Source: an uncultured Archangium sp.
GTDB taxonomy: Bacteria > Myxococcota > Myxococcia > Myxococcales > Myxococcaceae
Assembly: GCA_946479335.1 (NCBI GenBank)
Contig: CAMLFP010000083.1
Location: 1 to 16,484, forward strand
DNA length: 16,484 nt
Direction: 5' to 3'
In this document: in pieces, positions 1 through 7,829 of the stretch
Layout of the letters: every line of letters begins with the position of its first letter
Position numbering within the stretch: the first letter of the stretch is position 1
Notes under the pieces: model-generated
The model's database searches: none
What the model saw: the letters and a program-made list of their open reading frames with translations, nothing else
Told to the model about the DNA's origin: nothing
Program-made: the position numbers and the translations under genes

Positions 1-92
1 CGGAAGCGGGCTTCGCGTCGGCGACCGTCGAGCCCGGCCCGTGGTGGAGCCCCACACTGCGCCCCGAGGTCTTCGTGCGCGCGCTGGCGTGA
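1..92 (+). CDS. C-terminal end of a probable SAM-dependent methyltransferase (partial)
   Basis: An open frame enters from the left edge (first whole codon at base 3) and stops at TGA 90-92, giving 29 visible residues that begin EAGFASATVEPGPWWSP and end FVRALA. An EAGF segment followed by a short beta-strand-rich tail is common at the C-terminus of class I SAM-dependent methyltransferases, where the last strands follow a 'L.eAGF..v' motif. No catalytic or SAM-binding motif lies inside the window, so the family call rests on this tail alone. The small membrane-protein gene starts 12 bp after the stop on the same strand, so the two may be co-transcribed. Any other Rossmann-like enzyme with a similar tail would fit equally well. 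Confidence 0.4.
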   Translation, partial: EAGFASATVEPGPWWSPTLRPEVFVRALA

Positions 93-104
93 TACGCGAC
101 CCGC

Positions 105-395
105 ATGCTCTACGAGCTGGCGCGACGTCTCAAAGAACAGGGCCGCAGCGCCGCGGAGATCCGCGCGGAGCTGCTCAAGGTCGGGGCCAACCCAGAGGAG
201 ATCACCGTGCTGCTCGGCAGCCTCGGCTTCTCTGCACAGACGCACGCCACCGCGCCCGAGCTGCTCGCGCGCGCCTCGCGCGTCACCGGCAGCAGGTGGA
301 CGCTGGGGCTGCTGCTCTTCCTCTTCATTCTCGGCGCGGTGCCGCTGTTCTTCGTGCTCCACGCGCTCCTCGACGCGGCGCGGGTCGGGCGCTGA
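105..395 (+). CDS. Small protein with C-terminal membrane helix, unknown function
   Basis: This encodes 96 residues and I do not recognise a named family. Residues 1-60 are soluble and probably helical; the stretch LKEQGRSAAEIRAELLKVG followed by a second short helix has the 'G-x-S/P-x-E-I-x-x-x-L' pattern of small helical bundles. Residues about 66-88 are strongly hydrophobic (LGLLLFLFILGAVPLFFVL) and form one likely transmembrane helix, leaving a short basic tail ending RVGR. This is a tail-anchored-like layout with the helical domain probably cytoplasmic. The ATG at 105 lies 12 bp after the upstream stop and has no clear Shine-Dalgarno sequence, which fits translational coupling. Its TGA (393-395) directly abuts the stop of the convergent ABC permease gene. 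Codon bias matches the neighbours, so it is probably a real gene. Confidence 0.65.
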   Translation: MLYELARRLKEQGRSAAEIRAELLKVGANPEEITVLLGSLGFSAQTHATAPELLARASRVTGSRWTLGLLLFLFILGAVPLFFVLHALLDAARVGR

Positions 396-1193
396 TCAAC
401 CCCAACGGGTCATCAGGCGCTCCCGGTCGAACAGCCGCCGCGCAGCGAGGAGGATGACCACGTCGAGCAGCAACACCACCACGCCCATCAGCCCGTAGTA
501 CGCGGCGCCCGAGTGGAGGAAGCCCGCGAACTGGCCCGCGGCGAGGCCCACCAGCGGCAACACGAAGAGGCCCGAGAGCTGCTGCGCCAGCCGCGAGTCA
601 CCGACGCGCGCGGAGATCAGCACCGCCACGCCGTTGCCGAAGAACGCGAAGAGCGGCGCGACCACGAAGACGCCGAAGGTCCACATCGAGTTGGGCATGA
701 TCAGCTCGTGCGCCAGCGGCCACGCCACGACATCGACGCCCACGCACAACAACCCGAACGCGATGAAGCACACCGCCACCGAGGGGATGAGCGAGGCGAG
801 AGACTTGGCGATGACCAGCTCCAGCGGCGTGATGGGCGACGAGAGGAGCGGCTCCAGCGTGCGCTTCTCCTTCTCGCCGGCCACCGCGTGCGAGGAGATG
901 AGGATGGGCACGAACACCGGCATCACCAGGTACAGCACGAACCAGTCGGCCAAGACCTTGTCGACCAGGAAGCGCGCCGCGTGCTCCGGGTTCACGTGGA
1001 GGTCGTAATAGAGCGCCATGGTGCGCAGCGACGGGTTGTCGGGGTCGGCGACGTAGGTGCGCACGATGCCCAGCGGCACCAGCACGATCATCATCGGCAG
1101 CGCCAACATCGACCACAACATGCCGCTGTTCTTCCGCAGCTCCAGCAGGTCCTTGGTGACCACGGCGCGCACCCGCGCGAACGAAAAGCCCAT
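396..1193 (-). CDS. ABC-2 type transporter permease, NatB-like
   Basis: A 265-residue integral membrane protein of the ABC-2 permease class (NatB/YhaP type), expected in the inner membrane as the channel half of an ATP-driven exporter. It begins MGFSFARVRAVVTKDLLELR, the usual cytoplasmic amphipathic segment with a conserved K-D/E-L before the first membrane helix. A long extracytoplasmic loop follows. The hallmark cytoplasmic segment GEKEKRTLEPLLSSPI (about residues 110-126) comes next, and four to five further hydrophobic helices complete about six. The start is the ATG ending at 1193, which has GAAG upstream; an in-frame ATG at 1211 would add six residues (MCCEVD) and has a poorer ribosome site. 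The expected ATPase partner is not adjacent: the best candidate is 7830-8747 on the same strand, beyond the giant lipoprotein gene. The substrate cannot be told from sequence. Confidence 0.88.
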   Translation of the reverse strand: MGFSFARVRAVVTKDLLELRKNSGMLWSMLALPMMIVLVPLGIVRTYVADPDNPSLRTMALYYDLHVNPEHAARFLVDKVLADWFVLYLVMPVFVPILISSHAVAGEKEKRTLEPLLSSPITPLELVIAKSLASLIPSVAVCFIAFGLLCVGVDVVAWPLAHELIMPNSMWTFGVFVVAPLFAFFGNGVAVLISARVGDSRLAQQLSGLFVLPLVGLAAGQFAGFLHSGAAYYGLMGVVVLLLDVVILLAARRLFDRERLMTRWG

Positions 1194-1344
1194 GTCGACT
1201 TCACAGCACATCTAGCCGCTGCCGACGCTTGTGAGCGAGCCCGCTCCGCACCTCGCGGGTGGGTGACTCGCGACCGTCAGTCAGCTCATCCGTACCACCG
1301 CGCAGCTCTGCGCTAACGTCCGGCGCTCTCCCCGGGGGCTCCAC
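1194..1344. promoter_or_regulatory. Divergent intergenic region between ABC permease and giant lipoprotein genes
   Basis: About 150 bp separate the permease start (minus) from the lipoprotein start (plus), so both promoters should lie here. I see no convincing sigma-70 -35/-10 pair, as is common in such GC-rich genomes. A GGGGG run at 1334-1338, six bases before the ATG at 1345, is the likely ribosome-binding site of the lipoprotein gene. Two inverted repeats are visible: the near-palindrome at 1300-1313 and a weaker TCGCG/CGCGA pair at 1253-1257 and 1269-1273. Regulation through them is unproven. Confidence 0.4.
1300..1313. repeat. Inverted repeat GCGCAG-CT-CTGCGC upstream of the lipoprotein gene
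   Basis: Perfect 6-bp arms surround a 2-bp centre, ending 31 bp before the ATG at 1345. The position suits an operator overlapping a promoter or the transcript leader. In DNA this rich in G and C, such a palindrome can arise by chance, so the call is tentative. Confidence 0.3.
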
Positions 1345-4300
1345 ATGACGCCGACGCGCGCGCTGTTGTTCGTGACCTGTGCCGTTCTTTCTTCGTGCAG
1401 TCTCGACACGGCGCTGCCCATCCCCCTGCAAGACGGGGTGGTCACCGGGCGCCTCGAGCTGACCGGCACCACGGTCGCGGGCGTGCCGCATGAGGTCGTG
1501 CTGCTCAGCGACAACGGCGACAAGTTCACCGCGCAGAGCACGCCCGACGACGCCGACGGCGGCGCGCACGGCGAGTTCCGCTTCTCGTCGGTGAAGCCGG
1601 GCCTCTACGCGCTGACGGTCACCATCGCGGGCTTCGAGCCGGTGATGGTGCCCTTCGTGCGCGTGAAGGCCGCGGGCACCGTCGACGTCGGCACGCTCAA
1701 GCCGGAGCCGCGCACCCAGCAGAACCAGCTCGGCCGCCTCCGGTGGACCATCAGCAACGCCGAGGGCGCGGCGGTCACCGGGGCGCAGGTCGAGTGCTGG
1801 TTGCCGGAGGCCTCGCTGCCCACCGCCACCGTGGTCACCGGCGCCGACGGCTCATTCTCGGTGAGCCTCGCGAGCGCGGCGTGGCGGCTCGAGATTTCGC
1901 ACCCGTACTACCAGGCGAAGACGGTGCTCGACGTGAGCGTGGCCGAGGGCACCGACGTCGATCGCCGCGCGGAGCCCATCGTGCTGGCCATCAGGCCCGC
2001 CACCATCACCGGCATGGTGATGAAGGAGCGCGACGGCCTGACGCCGGTGCCCGCGGAGGGCGCGGTGGTGTCGCTCACCGGCAGCAGCAGCACCGCGGTC
2101 GCCAACGCCGCGGGTGAGTTCACGTTGTCGGGCGTGGTGGCGGGCGTGCACGAGGTGACCGCGACGCTGCCGGGCTTCGTGGTCGAGACGCCCGCGGGCA
2201 TCAACGCGGAGCCCGACGGGCTGGTGACGCTCCCGCAGCCGGTGCTGCTCAACCTCCGGCGCGCGTCGGTGCGCGGCACGGTCAGCACGGCCGACGCCGC
2301 GCGGGCCGACAACATCACCGCGACCCTCGCGCCGGTCGGCTACGGCGCGGCGGCGGCGGTGGGCACGGTGAACTCGACCGCGCAGTTCCTCATCAACGGC
2401 GTGCCGTGGGGCGACTACACGCTGACCCTCGCCAAGCCCGGCTACTTCAACGCGCAGGTGGCGGTGCGCGTCGACGGGCCGGCCATCACCGTCGACCCCG
2501 TGGTGCTCTCGCCGCAGACGGGCGACTTCATCATCGACGACCAGGACGCCACCAACACCCCGGGCTTCACCCGGCGCACCGATGTGGTGCTGATCTTCAC
2601 CAGCGCCGCGAACGCCGTGGAGATGCGCGTCAGCCAGACCAACGACCTCGCCGACGCGGGCTTCGTGCCGTTCACCAACAACGCGCCGGTGCAGCTGACG
2701 CCCGGTGACGGCGACAAGCTGGTCTACGTGCAGCTCAAGGACAACGACGGCGCCATCGGGCCGGTGCTCTCGAGCCACGTCGTGCTCGACACCCAGGCGC
2801 CGCCCGCGCCGCTCGTCACCCTCGACGCCACCGGCGTGGGCCCCACCGGCGTGAAGTTCACCAACGCGAACGTCACCATTCCCTTGCGCGTGGTGGGCAA
2901 CGACACCGGCTCGGGCATCGCGTCGATGCGCGTGGCCGCCGACCCGACGACGACCACCGGGCTGCTGGGCACGCCGTCGTTGCCGTACCAGTCAGACACC
3001 GCGTACACGCGCACCACCACGCTCGACGGCACGCAGGTCGTCTACGCGCAGGTCATCGACCGCGCCGGCAACCCCAGCGCCGTCGGGCAAGACACGGTGG
3101 TCGTCGACTCCACGCCGCCGGCCGGGAGTCTCGCGATTGAGCCGGGCACCGCGGCGACCGCGGCGGGCTTCACCAACCAGCCCTCGGTGACCCTCGACAT
3201 GACGTGGGCCGCGGAGCCCGACGGCGGCACCGTCTCGGTGAAGCTGGCCAACGCGCTGGGCCCGGAGCTCGAGGCGGCCCTCTACGCGGGCGCGCGTGCC
3301 ACCTGGGCGCCGTGGTTCCTCGCGTCGGGCAACGACGGGCTGCGCACCGTGTCGGCGCAGTTCCGCGACACGGCCGGCAACGTCAGCGCGCCGGTCAGCG
3401 CCACCATCACGCTCGACACCACGCCGCCCACGCCCATCTCCGCGAGCGTGACGCCGTCGCTGAGCCGCAGCGCGACGGTGACGGTCAACGTGGCGTCTTC
3501 CGCGAGCGACCTCTCGCCCACCCAGGCCATCACCGTCTCGGAGAACGGCAGCTACACCTCGGCCAACACCGTGGGCCCGGCGGTGATGCCGGCCAACGGC
3601 CAGGTCTCGTTCACGCTCACTCCGGGCGACGGGCAGCGCACGCTCTACGCCCGCTTCAAGGACGGCGCGGGCAACGTCTCGGAGGCGACGCCGCAGGTGA
3701 CGCTCGACACCACGCCGCCCACCGGCGCGATGCTGCTGACCGGCACGCTGGCCGACGGCACCACGTCTGACACGTTGACCTCCACGGCGACCATCACCGC
3801 GCAGGTCATTCAACAAGGCGCGGCGTATTACGTGGCCAACGACTCGATGACCTCGTGCCCCGCTGCCGACCCCGTCTCGGGCTGGCTCGCGCTGCCCTCC
3901 GACGGCCGCGTCGCGGTGACGCTGAGCGCGGCGGGAGACCGCACCGTGAAGCTGTGTCTGCGCGACGCCGCGGGCAACGTGGGCGCGATGCTCACCGGGC
4001 CCATGCGCTACGTGTCGGGCGCGCCCAGCGGCTGCGCCTTCTCGGTGCAGGGCTACCGTGCCGACACCGGCAACGCGCCCGCCGGCCGCACCGCGCGGCC
4101 CATCATCACCGTGGGCGTGACCGGCTGCACGCCGACGGATTGGGTGGTGAGCGAGAGCGCGTTGACCTGCACGCAGCCCGGCCTCGGGTGGCTCCCCTAC
4201 TCCGCCGGGCCCTTCTCGTTGACCGGCGGCGACGGCACCCACGTGCTGCATGCGTGCGTGCGCAACGAGGCGCGCGCGACGGCGGCGCTGACCAACTTCA

Positions 4301-7300
4301 ACGTCGACCTCGACAGCACGCCGCCCTCGGCCCCGACGGTCACCCTCGACAACGGCGCGGCGTACGTGAACCTCGCGGCGTACACCGCGCGCGGCAGCGC
4401 GTACTCGGCCAGCGCGCTGGGCAGCGCGACCGGCGCGGTGGAGTGGTCGCTCTCCGAGACCACCACCTTCTCCACCTGGGTGACGCTGGCGACCAACAAC
4501 CCGCGCACGTGGACCTTCCCCGGTACGGGCAACCGCCGGCTGTACGCCGTCTTCCGCGACGACCTCGGCAACACCAGCCAGCCCGTCAGCGACGACATCA
4601 CCTTCGACGTCATCGCGCCCTCGACCACCGGCCTGTCGCTGGTGCTGAGCAGCAACGCGCCAATCACCGGCTTCGTCGCCTCCAACACCTTCGGAGTGCA
4701 GGTGCAGAGCGCGCCGCCGGCCGACGCCGCGAGCGCGGTGGTCGCGCAGGTCGCCACCAGCACCGTCTGCACCACGGCGGGGGTCTTCAGCGCGTCGCTG
4801 CCGCGCCCGGTGGAGACCACCATCCCCATCGTCGCGGCCGGTGGCGATGGCGCCAAGCGCCTCTGCGTGGAGTGGCTCGACGCCGCGGGCAACCCGAGCG
4901 CGCCGCTGACGCTCAACCTCACCGTCGACACCACGCCGCCCGCGCCCCCGGAGGTCGCCACGCCCGCGCAGCTGGTCAGCGCCCCCGCGAACACCGCCTT
5001 CACCGTCAACCTGGTGCGCCCCATCATCGAGACCAACCTGCTGCGCATCGAGCAGACCGGCGGCCAGCTCTCGACGTGGGCCGACACCGGCGCGGCGGCC
5101 ACCGCCACCAGCTTCACCTTCAACCTCGCGGCCAACCCGGGTGTCGCCAACGTCATCAACACGCTCGCGCTGCGCGCCATCGACAAGGCCGGCAACGTCG
5201 GGCCGTCGAGCGCGGTGGTGGTCACCAACGACACGCGGGCGCCCCAGGCGCCGCTGCTGACGCCGCTGAGCGTCTCCAACTTCGCGGGGTCGGCCTCGCT
5301 GTTCTGGCCCGTGCCCTCCGACACCGATCTCTCCTACTACCTCGTCGACTACGGCCCCGCGCCGGGCACGTACACCGGCACGCTCGCGTCGGAGGGGAAC
5401 TCGCCCCTGCAGGTCGCGGCGAGCGCCACCACCACCACGCTGCACGGCCTCATCAACGGCAGCCCGGTCTACGCGCGGCTCCGCGCCTTCGACCGCGCCG
5501 GCAACCAGAGCTCGCCCTCCGACGAGGTGATGTTGCAGCCCGACGTCATGTCACCCACCTTCATCGCGGAGACGACGTTCACCGACACCGCGCAGGTGAC
5601 GGAGCTCGAGCTCGATGACGACGTGCTCATCACCGTGGGCACCAACCGCAACTGCTACGTCTTCGGCAGCCCGCCCAACACGCCCACCGAGGTGGTGCTC
5701 ACCGCGGTCGATCTCTCGGCCCTCAAGTCCGCCACGCAGACCGGCGCGCTGGTCACCACCGCCCCGCCGCCCGTGGTGTGGACGCTGCGGTTGCCTGAAG
5801 CGCAGGAGCAACAGGAGTGCTGGGCCGGCGCGACGGACCTCCTCCTCGACGGGCCGTGGGGCTTCCTCGTCACCAATGATCACCTGCGCATCCTCCGCAT
5901 GGGGAGCCGCACCGCGGCGCCCACGGTGGTCACCACGCTGACGCTGCCGTGGAAGGGCCGCCGCCTCGCGCTGACCGGCCGCACGCTGTGGGTCGCCGGT
6001 GGGGGCTTCACCTCGGCCATCGACGTGTCCAGCCTGTACGACGACAACGCGTCGACGCTGCCGACCATCGCCGGTTCGACCCTCGGCACCGTCACCTCGT
6101 GGAATGAACCCGCAGGCACGGTGACCACCGCGGGCCTCGCGGTGACGCGCGGGCGCCTGCTGCAGTTCGGCCGCTACGCCGGCCTCGACGGCGAGTACTG
6201 GAACGCCGCCGACGCGCTCGATCGCAACAGCGGCACCACCTTCAACGACATCGTCAACCAGCTCAACTCGCCGGCGCCGAGCACCTACTACTGGCTCAAG
6301 AACATGCCGCAGATATCGGGCAACCTGACGTTCTCGTTCAACGACGGCCAACTGCAGACGCGCGACCTCACCACGCTGTGGGGCGGCGCGCCGTTGCTGC
6401 TGCCGCAGGTCACCTCCGCGCGCGTCGACACCTCGTTCAGCACCGGCGGCCCCTGCACGGTGCTCGGCGCCGGTGCCTGGGCGGTGCAAGACGACTCGCA
6501 GTCGCCCACGCTGTATTCGTTCGACTTCAGCCGCGCGAGCCTCGGGCAGGCCAGCCTCGCGAGCCGCTTCCAGGCCGCGTCGGGCTCCGACTACCGGTAC
6601 GGGCGCTCCATCAAGGCGTGGGGCCCGTACCTGATGATGGGCACCACCAGCGACTCCACCGGCAAAAGCGGCTCGGTGAAGTTCTACGAAGCGGCCACGC
6701 CGCGCGCGATGCGCGAGGTGGCGTCGGCGACCGTGGGCACCTCGCACTACGACGTCGACGGCCCGCTGGCCTACGGCGCGAATGGCTCGGTGCTCGACCT
6801 GCAGGCCGGGCTGGCGCCGGTCGAGCTGAGCGACGCCGGCGAGGTGTATTCGGGCTCGAACGGCATCAACATCACCGACTCGGTGCTCATCGGCGGTCAG
6901 GTGGTGTCGACGTACGGCGGCTCACCCATCTTGCGCGTCACCGACCCGAAGAACGGCGACGACCGCAACCCGGCGACCTCGGGCTCGTTCAACCAGTACG
7001 CGATGAACCACGACTACTACGACGTGACGCTGCCCCAGGCGCGCATGGTGCTGGCCGTCAAGGCGTGGGGCGAGGCGTTGATCGTCGCCGAGGAGCGCGC
7101 CGACGGCGTGTGGCTGGAGGCCTTCTCCGCCGCGGCCATTCGTGACGGAGACCCGGCCACCTCGCTGCAGGCCTCCGACTCGCGCGGCGCGGTGCGCATC
7201 TCCACTTCGCAGTCGTACGACGCGGGCGCGGGCAACCCGGTGCTGGTGCCCAACGTGGCGCTGCGGCTGCTCCACGGCCGCGCGTTCGTGTCGATCGACG

Positions 7301-7827
7301 CGATCTACTCGGCGTTGTCGCCCTCGGTCTTCGTGTACGACTTCCGCAACCTGTTCGACGACAATGCGGCCACCACGGGGTGGGTCGCGCAGGGCACGCT
7401 CCCTGAGACGAACGCGATGGCGCTCGCGGTGATGGGCACGCGCGCCTACGTCAGCACCTCCGGCGCGACCTCCGTGTGGGACATCAGCCCCGCGATGGAC
7501 GACGCGCCCGCCACGCTGCTCACTGCCACCGCGCCGCTCGGCTCCGTCTCCACCAACTACCTCGTGCAGCTGGAGCTGTTCGCCAGCTGGCTCTTCGGCG
7601 TGAACACCCAACAGGGCTCGTCGGCGCGCACCGTGGCCATCGACGTGTCGAACCCCGTTGCGCCGCGCGTCGCGACCGTCAGCCTCACCTCCGCGGGCAG
7701 CGCCTCCACCTCGGGCACCGTCGGTCAGGTGAACCTGCCGTCGTCGCTCTTCGTCGCGGGCGAATACCTGTACGTGAGCGGCAGCGTGCAGACCTTCGCC
7801 CGCACCACGGTGATTCGGCTCGAGTGA
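1345..7827 (+). CDS. Giant multidomain surface lipoprotein (carboxypeptidase-regulatory-like, Ig-like, FN3, LVIVD/propeller-like)
   Basis: This encodes 2160 residues. It starts with a short lipoprotein signal peptide (MTPTRALLFVTCAVLSSC) with lipobox LSSC and acceptor Cys18. The +2 residue is Ser, so outer-membrane or surface placement is likely. Four carboxypeptidase-regulatory/CnaB-like beta domains follow (about 32-118, 128-199, 218-303, 306-391), each with a pattern like 'G.F.fs.v.pG.y.ltv...gf'. Nine Ig-like units cover about 392-1293, with a recurrent D.AGN.S motif and LDTTPP-like linkers. An FN3-like domain spans about 1294-1395. The remaining 765 residues look like a beta-propeller/LVIVD region and include IDVSNPVAPRVA near residue 2099. 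No enzymatic motif is visible, so adhesion, matrix or sensory surface roles are all possible. The ATG has GGGGG six bases upstream. The gene is opposite in strand to its flanking ABC genes and ends 2 bp from the ATPase stop. Confidence 0.9.
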   Translation: MTPTRALLFVTCAVLSSCSLDTALPIPLQDGVVTGRLELTGTTVAGVPHEVVLLSDNGDKFTAQSTPDDADGGAHGEFRFSSVKPGLYALTVTIAGFEPVMVPFVRVKAAGTVDVGTLKPEPRTQQNQLGRLRWTISNAEGAAVTGAQVECWLPEASLPTATVVTGADGSFSVSLASAAWRLEISHPYYQAKTVLDVSVAEGTDVDRRAEPIVLAIRPATITGMVMKERDGLTPVPAEGAVVSLTGSSSTAVANAAGEFTLSGVVAGVHEVTATLPGFVVETPAGINAEPDGLVTLPQPVLLNLRRASVRGTVSTADAARADNITATLAPVGYGAAAAVGTVNSTAQFLINGVPWGDYTLTLAKPGYFNAQVAVRVDGPAITVDPVVLSPQTGDFIIDDQDATNTPGFTRRTDVVLIFTSAANAVEMRVSQTNDLADAGFVPFTNNAPVQLTPGDGDKLVYVQLKDNDGAIGPVLSSHVVLDTQAPPAPLVTLDATGVGPTGVKFTNANVTIPLRVVGNDTGSGIASMRVAADPTTTTGLLGTPSLPYQSDTAYTRTTTLDGTQVVYAQVIDRAGNPSAVGQDTVVVDSTPPAGSLAIEPGTAATAAGFTNQPSVTLDMTWAAEPDGGTVSVKLANALGPELEAALYAGARATWAPWFLASGNDGLRTVSAQFRDTAGNVSAPVSATITLDTTPPTPISASVTPSLSRSATVTVNVASSASDLSPTQAITVSENGSYTSANTVGPAVMPANGQVSFTLTPGDGQRTLYARFKDGAGNVSEATPQVTLDTTPPTGAMLLTGTLADGTTSDTLTSTATITAQVIQQGAAYYVANDSMTSCPAADPVSGWLALPSDGRVAVTLSAAGDRTVKLCLRDAAGNVGAMLTGPMRYVSGAPSGCAFSVQGYRADTGNAPAGRTARPIITVGVTGCTPTDWVVSESALTCTQPGLGWLPYSAGPFSLTGGDGTHVLHACVRNEARATAALTNFNVDLDSTPPSAPTVTLDNGAAYVNLAAYTARGSAYSASALGSATGAVEWSLSETTTFSTWVTLATNNPRTWTFPGTGNRRLYAVFRDDLGNTSQPVSDDITFDVIAPSTTGLSLVLSSNAPITGFVASNTFGVQVQSAPPADAASAVVAQVATSTVCTTAGVFSASLPRPVETTIPIVAAGGDGAKRLCVEWLDAAGNPSAPLTLNLTVDTTPPAPPEVATPAQLVSAPANTAFTVNLVRPIIETNLLRIEQTGGQLSTWADTGAAATATSFTFNLAANPGVANVINTLALRAIDKAGNVGPSSAVVVTNDTRAPQAPLLTPLSVSNFAGSASLFWPVPSDTDLSYYLVDYGPAPGTYTGTLASEGNSPLQVAASATTTTLHGLINGSPVYARLRAFDRAGNQSSPSDEVMLQPDVMSPTFIAETTFTDTAQVTELELDDDVLITVGTNRNCYVFGSPPNTPTEVVLTAVDLSALKSATQTGALVTTAPPPVVWTLRLPEAQEQQECWAGATDLLLDGPWGFLVTNDHLRILRMGSRTAAPTVVTTLTLPWKGRRLALTGRTLWVAGGGFTSAIDVSSLYDDNASTLPTIAGSTLGTVTSWNEPAGTVTTAGLAVTRGRLLQFGRYAGLDGEYWNAADALDRNSGTTFNDIVNQLNSPAPSTYYWLKNMPQISGNLTFSFNDGQLQTRDLTTLWGGAPLLLPQVTSARVDTSFSTGGPCTVLGAGAWAVQDDSQSPTLYSFDFSRASLGQASLASRFQAASGSDYRYGRSIKAWGPYLMMGTTSDSTGKSGSVKFYEAATPRAMREVASATVGTSHYDVDGPLAYGANGSVLDLQAGLAPVELSDAGEVYSGSNGINITDSVLIGGQVVSTYGGSPILRVTDPKNGDDRNPATSGSFNQYAMNHDYYDVTLPQARMVLAVKAWGEALIVAEERADGVWLEAFSAAAIRDGDPATSLQASDSRGAVRISTSQSYDAGAGNPVLVPNVALRLLHGRAFVSIDAIYSALSPSVFVYDFRNLFDDNAATTGWVAQGTLPETNAMALAVMGTRAYVSTSGATSVWDISPAMDDAPATLLTATAPLGSVSTNYLVQLELFASWLFGVNTQQGSSARTVAIDVSNPVAPRVATVSLTSAGSASTSGTVGQVNLPSSLFVAGEYLYVSGSVQTFARTTVIRLE
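2518..5223 (+). repeat. Array of nine Ig-like protein repeats, about 100 codons each
   Basis: Linkers resembling LDTTPP occur near residues 481 (LDTQAPP), 589 (VDSTPP), 689 (LDTTPP), 788 (LDTTPP), 990 (LDSTPP), 1088 (FDVIAPS), 1194 (VDTTPP) and 1293 (NDTRAP). A degenerate linker (YVSGAPS) lies near 890. Intervals are close to 100 residues throughout. Most linkers follow a D-x-A-G-N-x-S/G segment by about 10-15 residues. The units are diverged in sequence, so they are old duplications. This arrangement is typical of bacterial Ig-like surface stalks. Confidence 0.8.
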
Positions 7828-7829
7828 GG

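Noticed and set aside
1253..1273. TCGCG/CGCGA inverted repeat in the divergent region
   Set aside because: Five-base arms of G and C at this composition are expected by chance; it is mentioned only as part of the intergenic region.
2992..5445. An 817-codon open frame on the minus strand
   Set aside because: It mirrors the Ig-like repeats of the lipoprotein gene and is almost only R, G, A, V and H, a typical GC-rich shadow.
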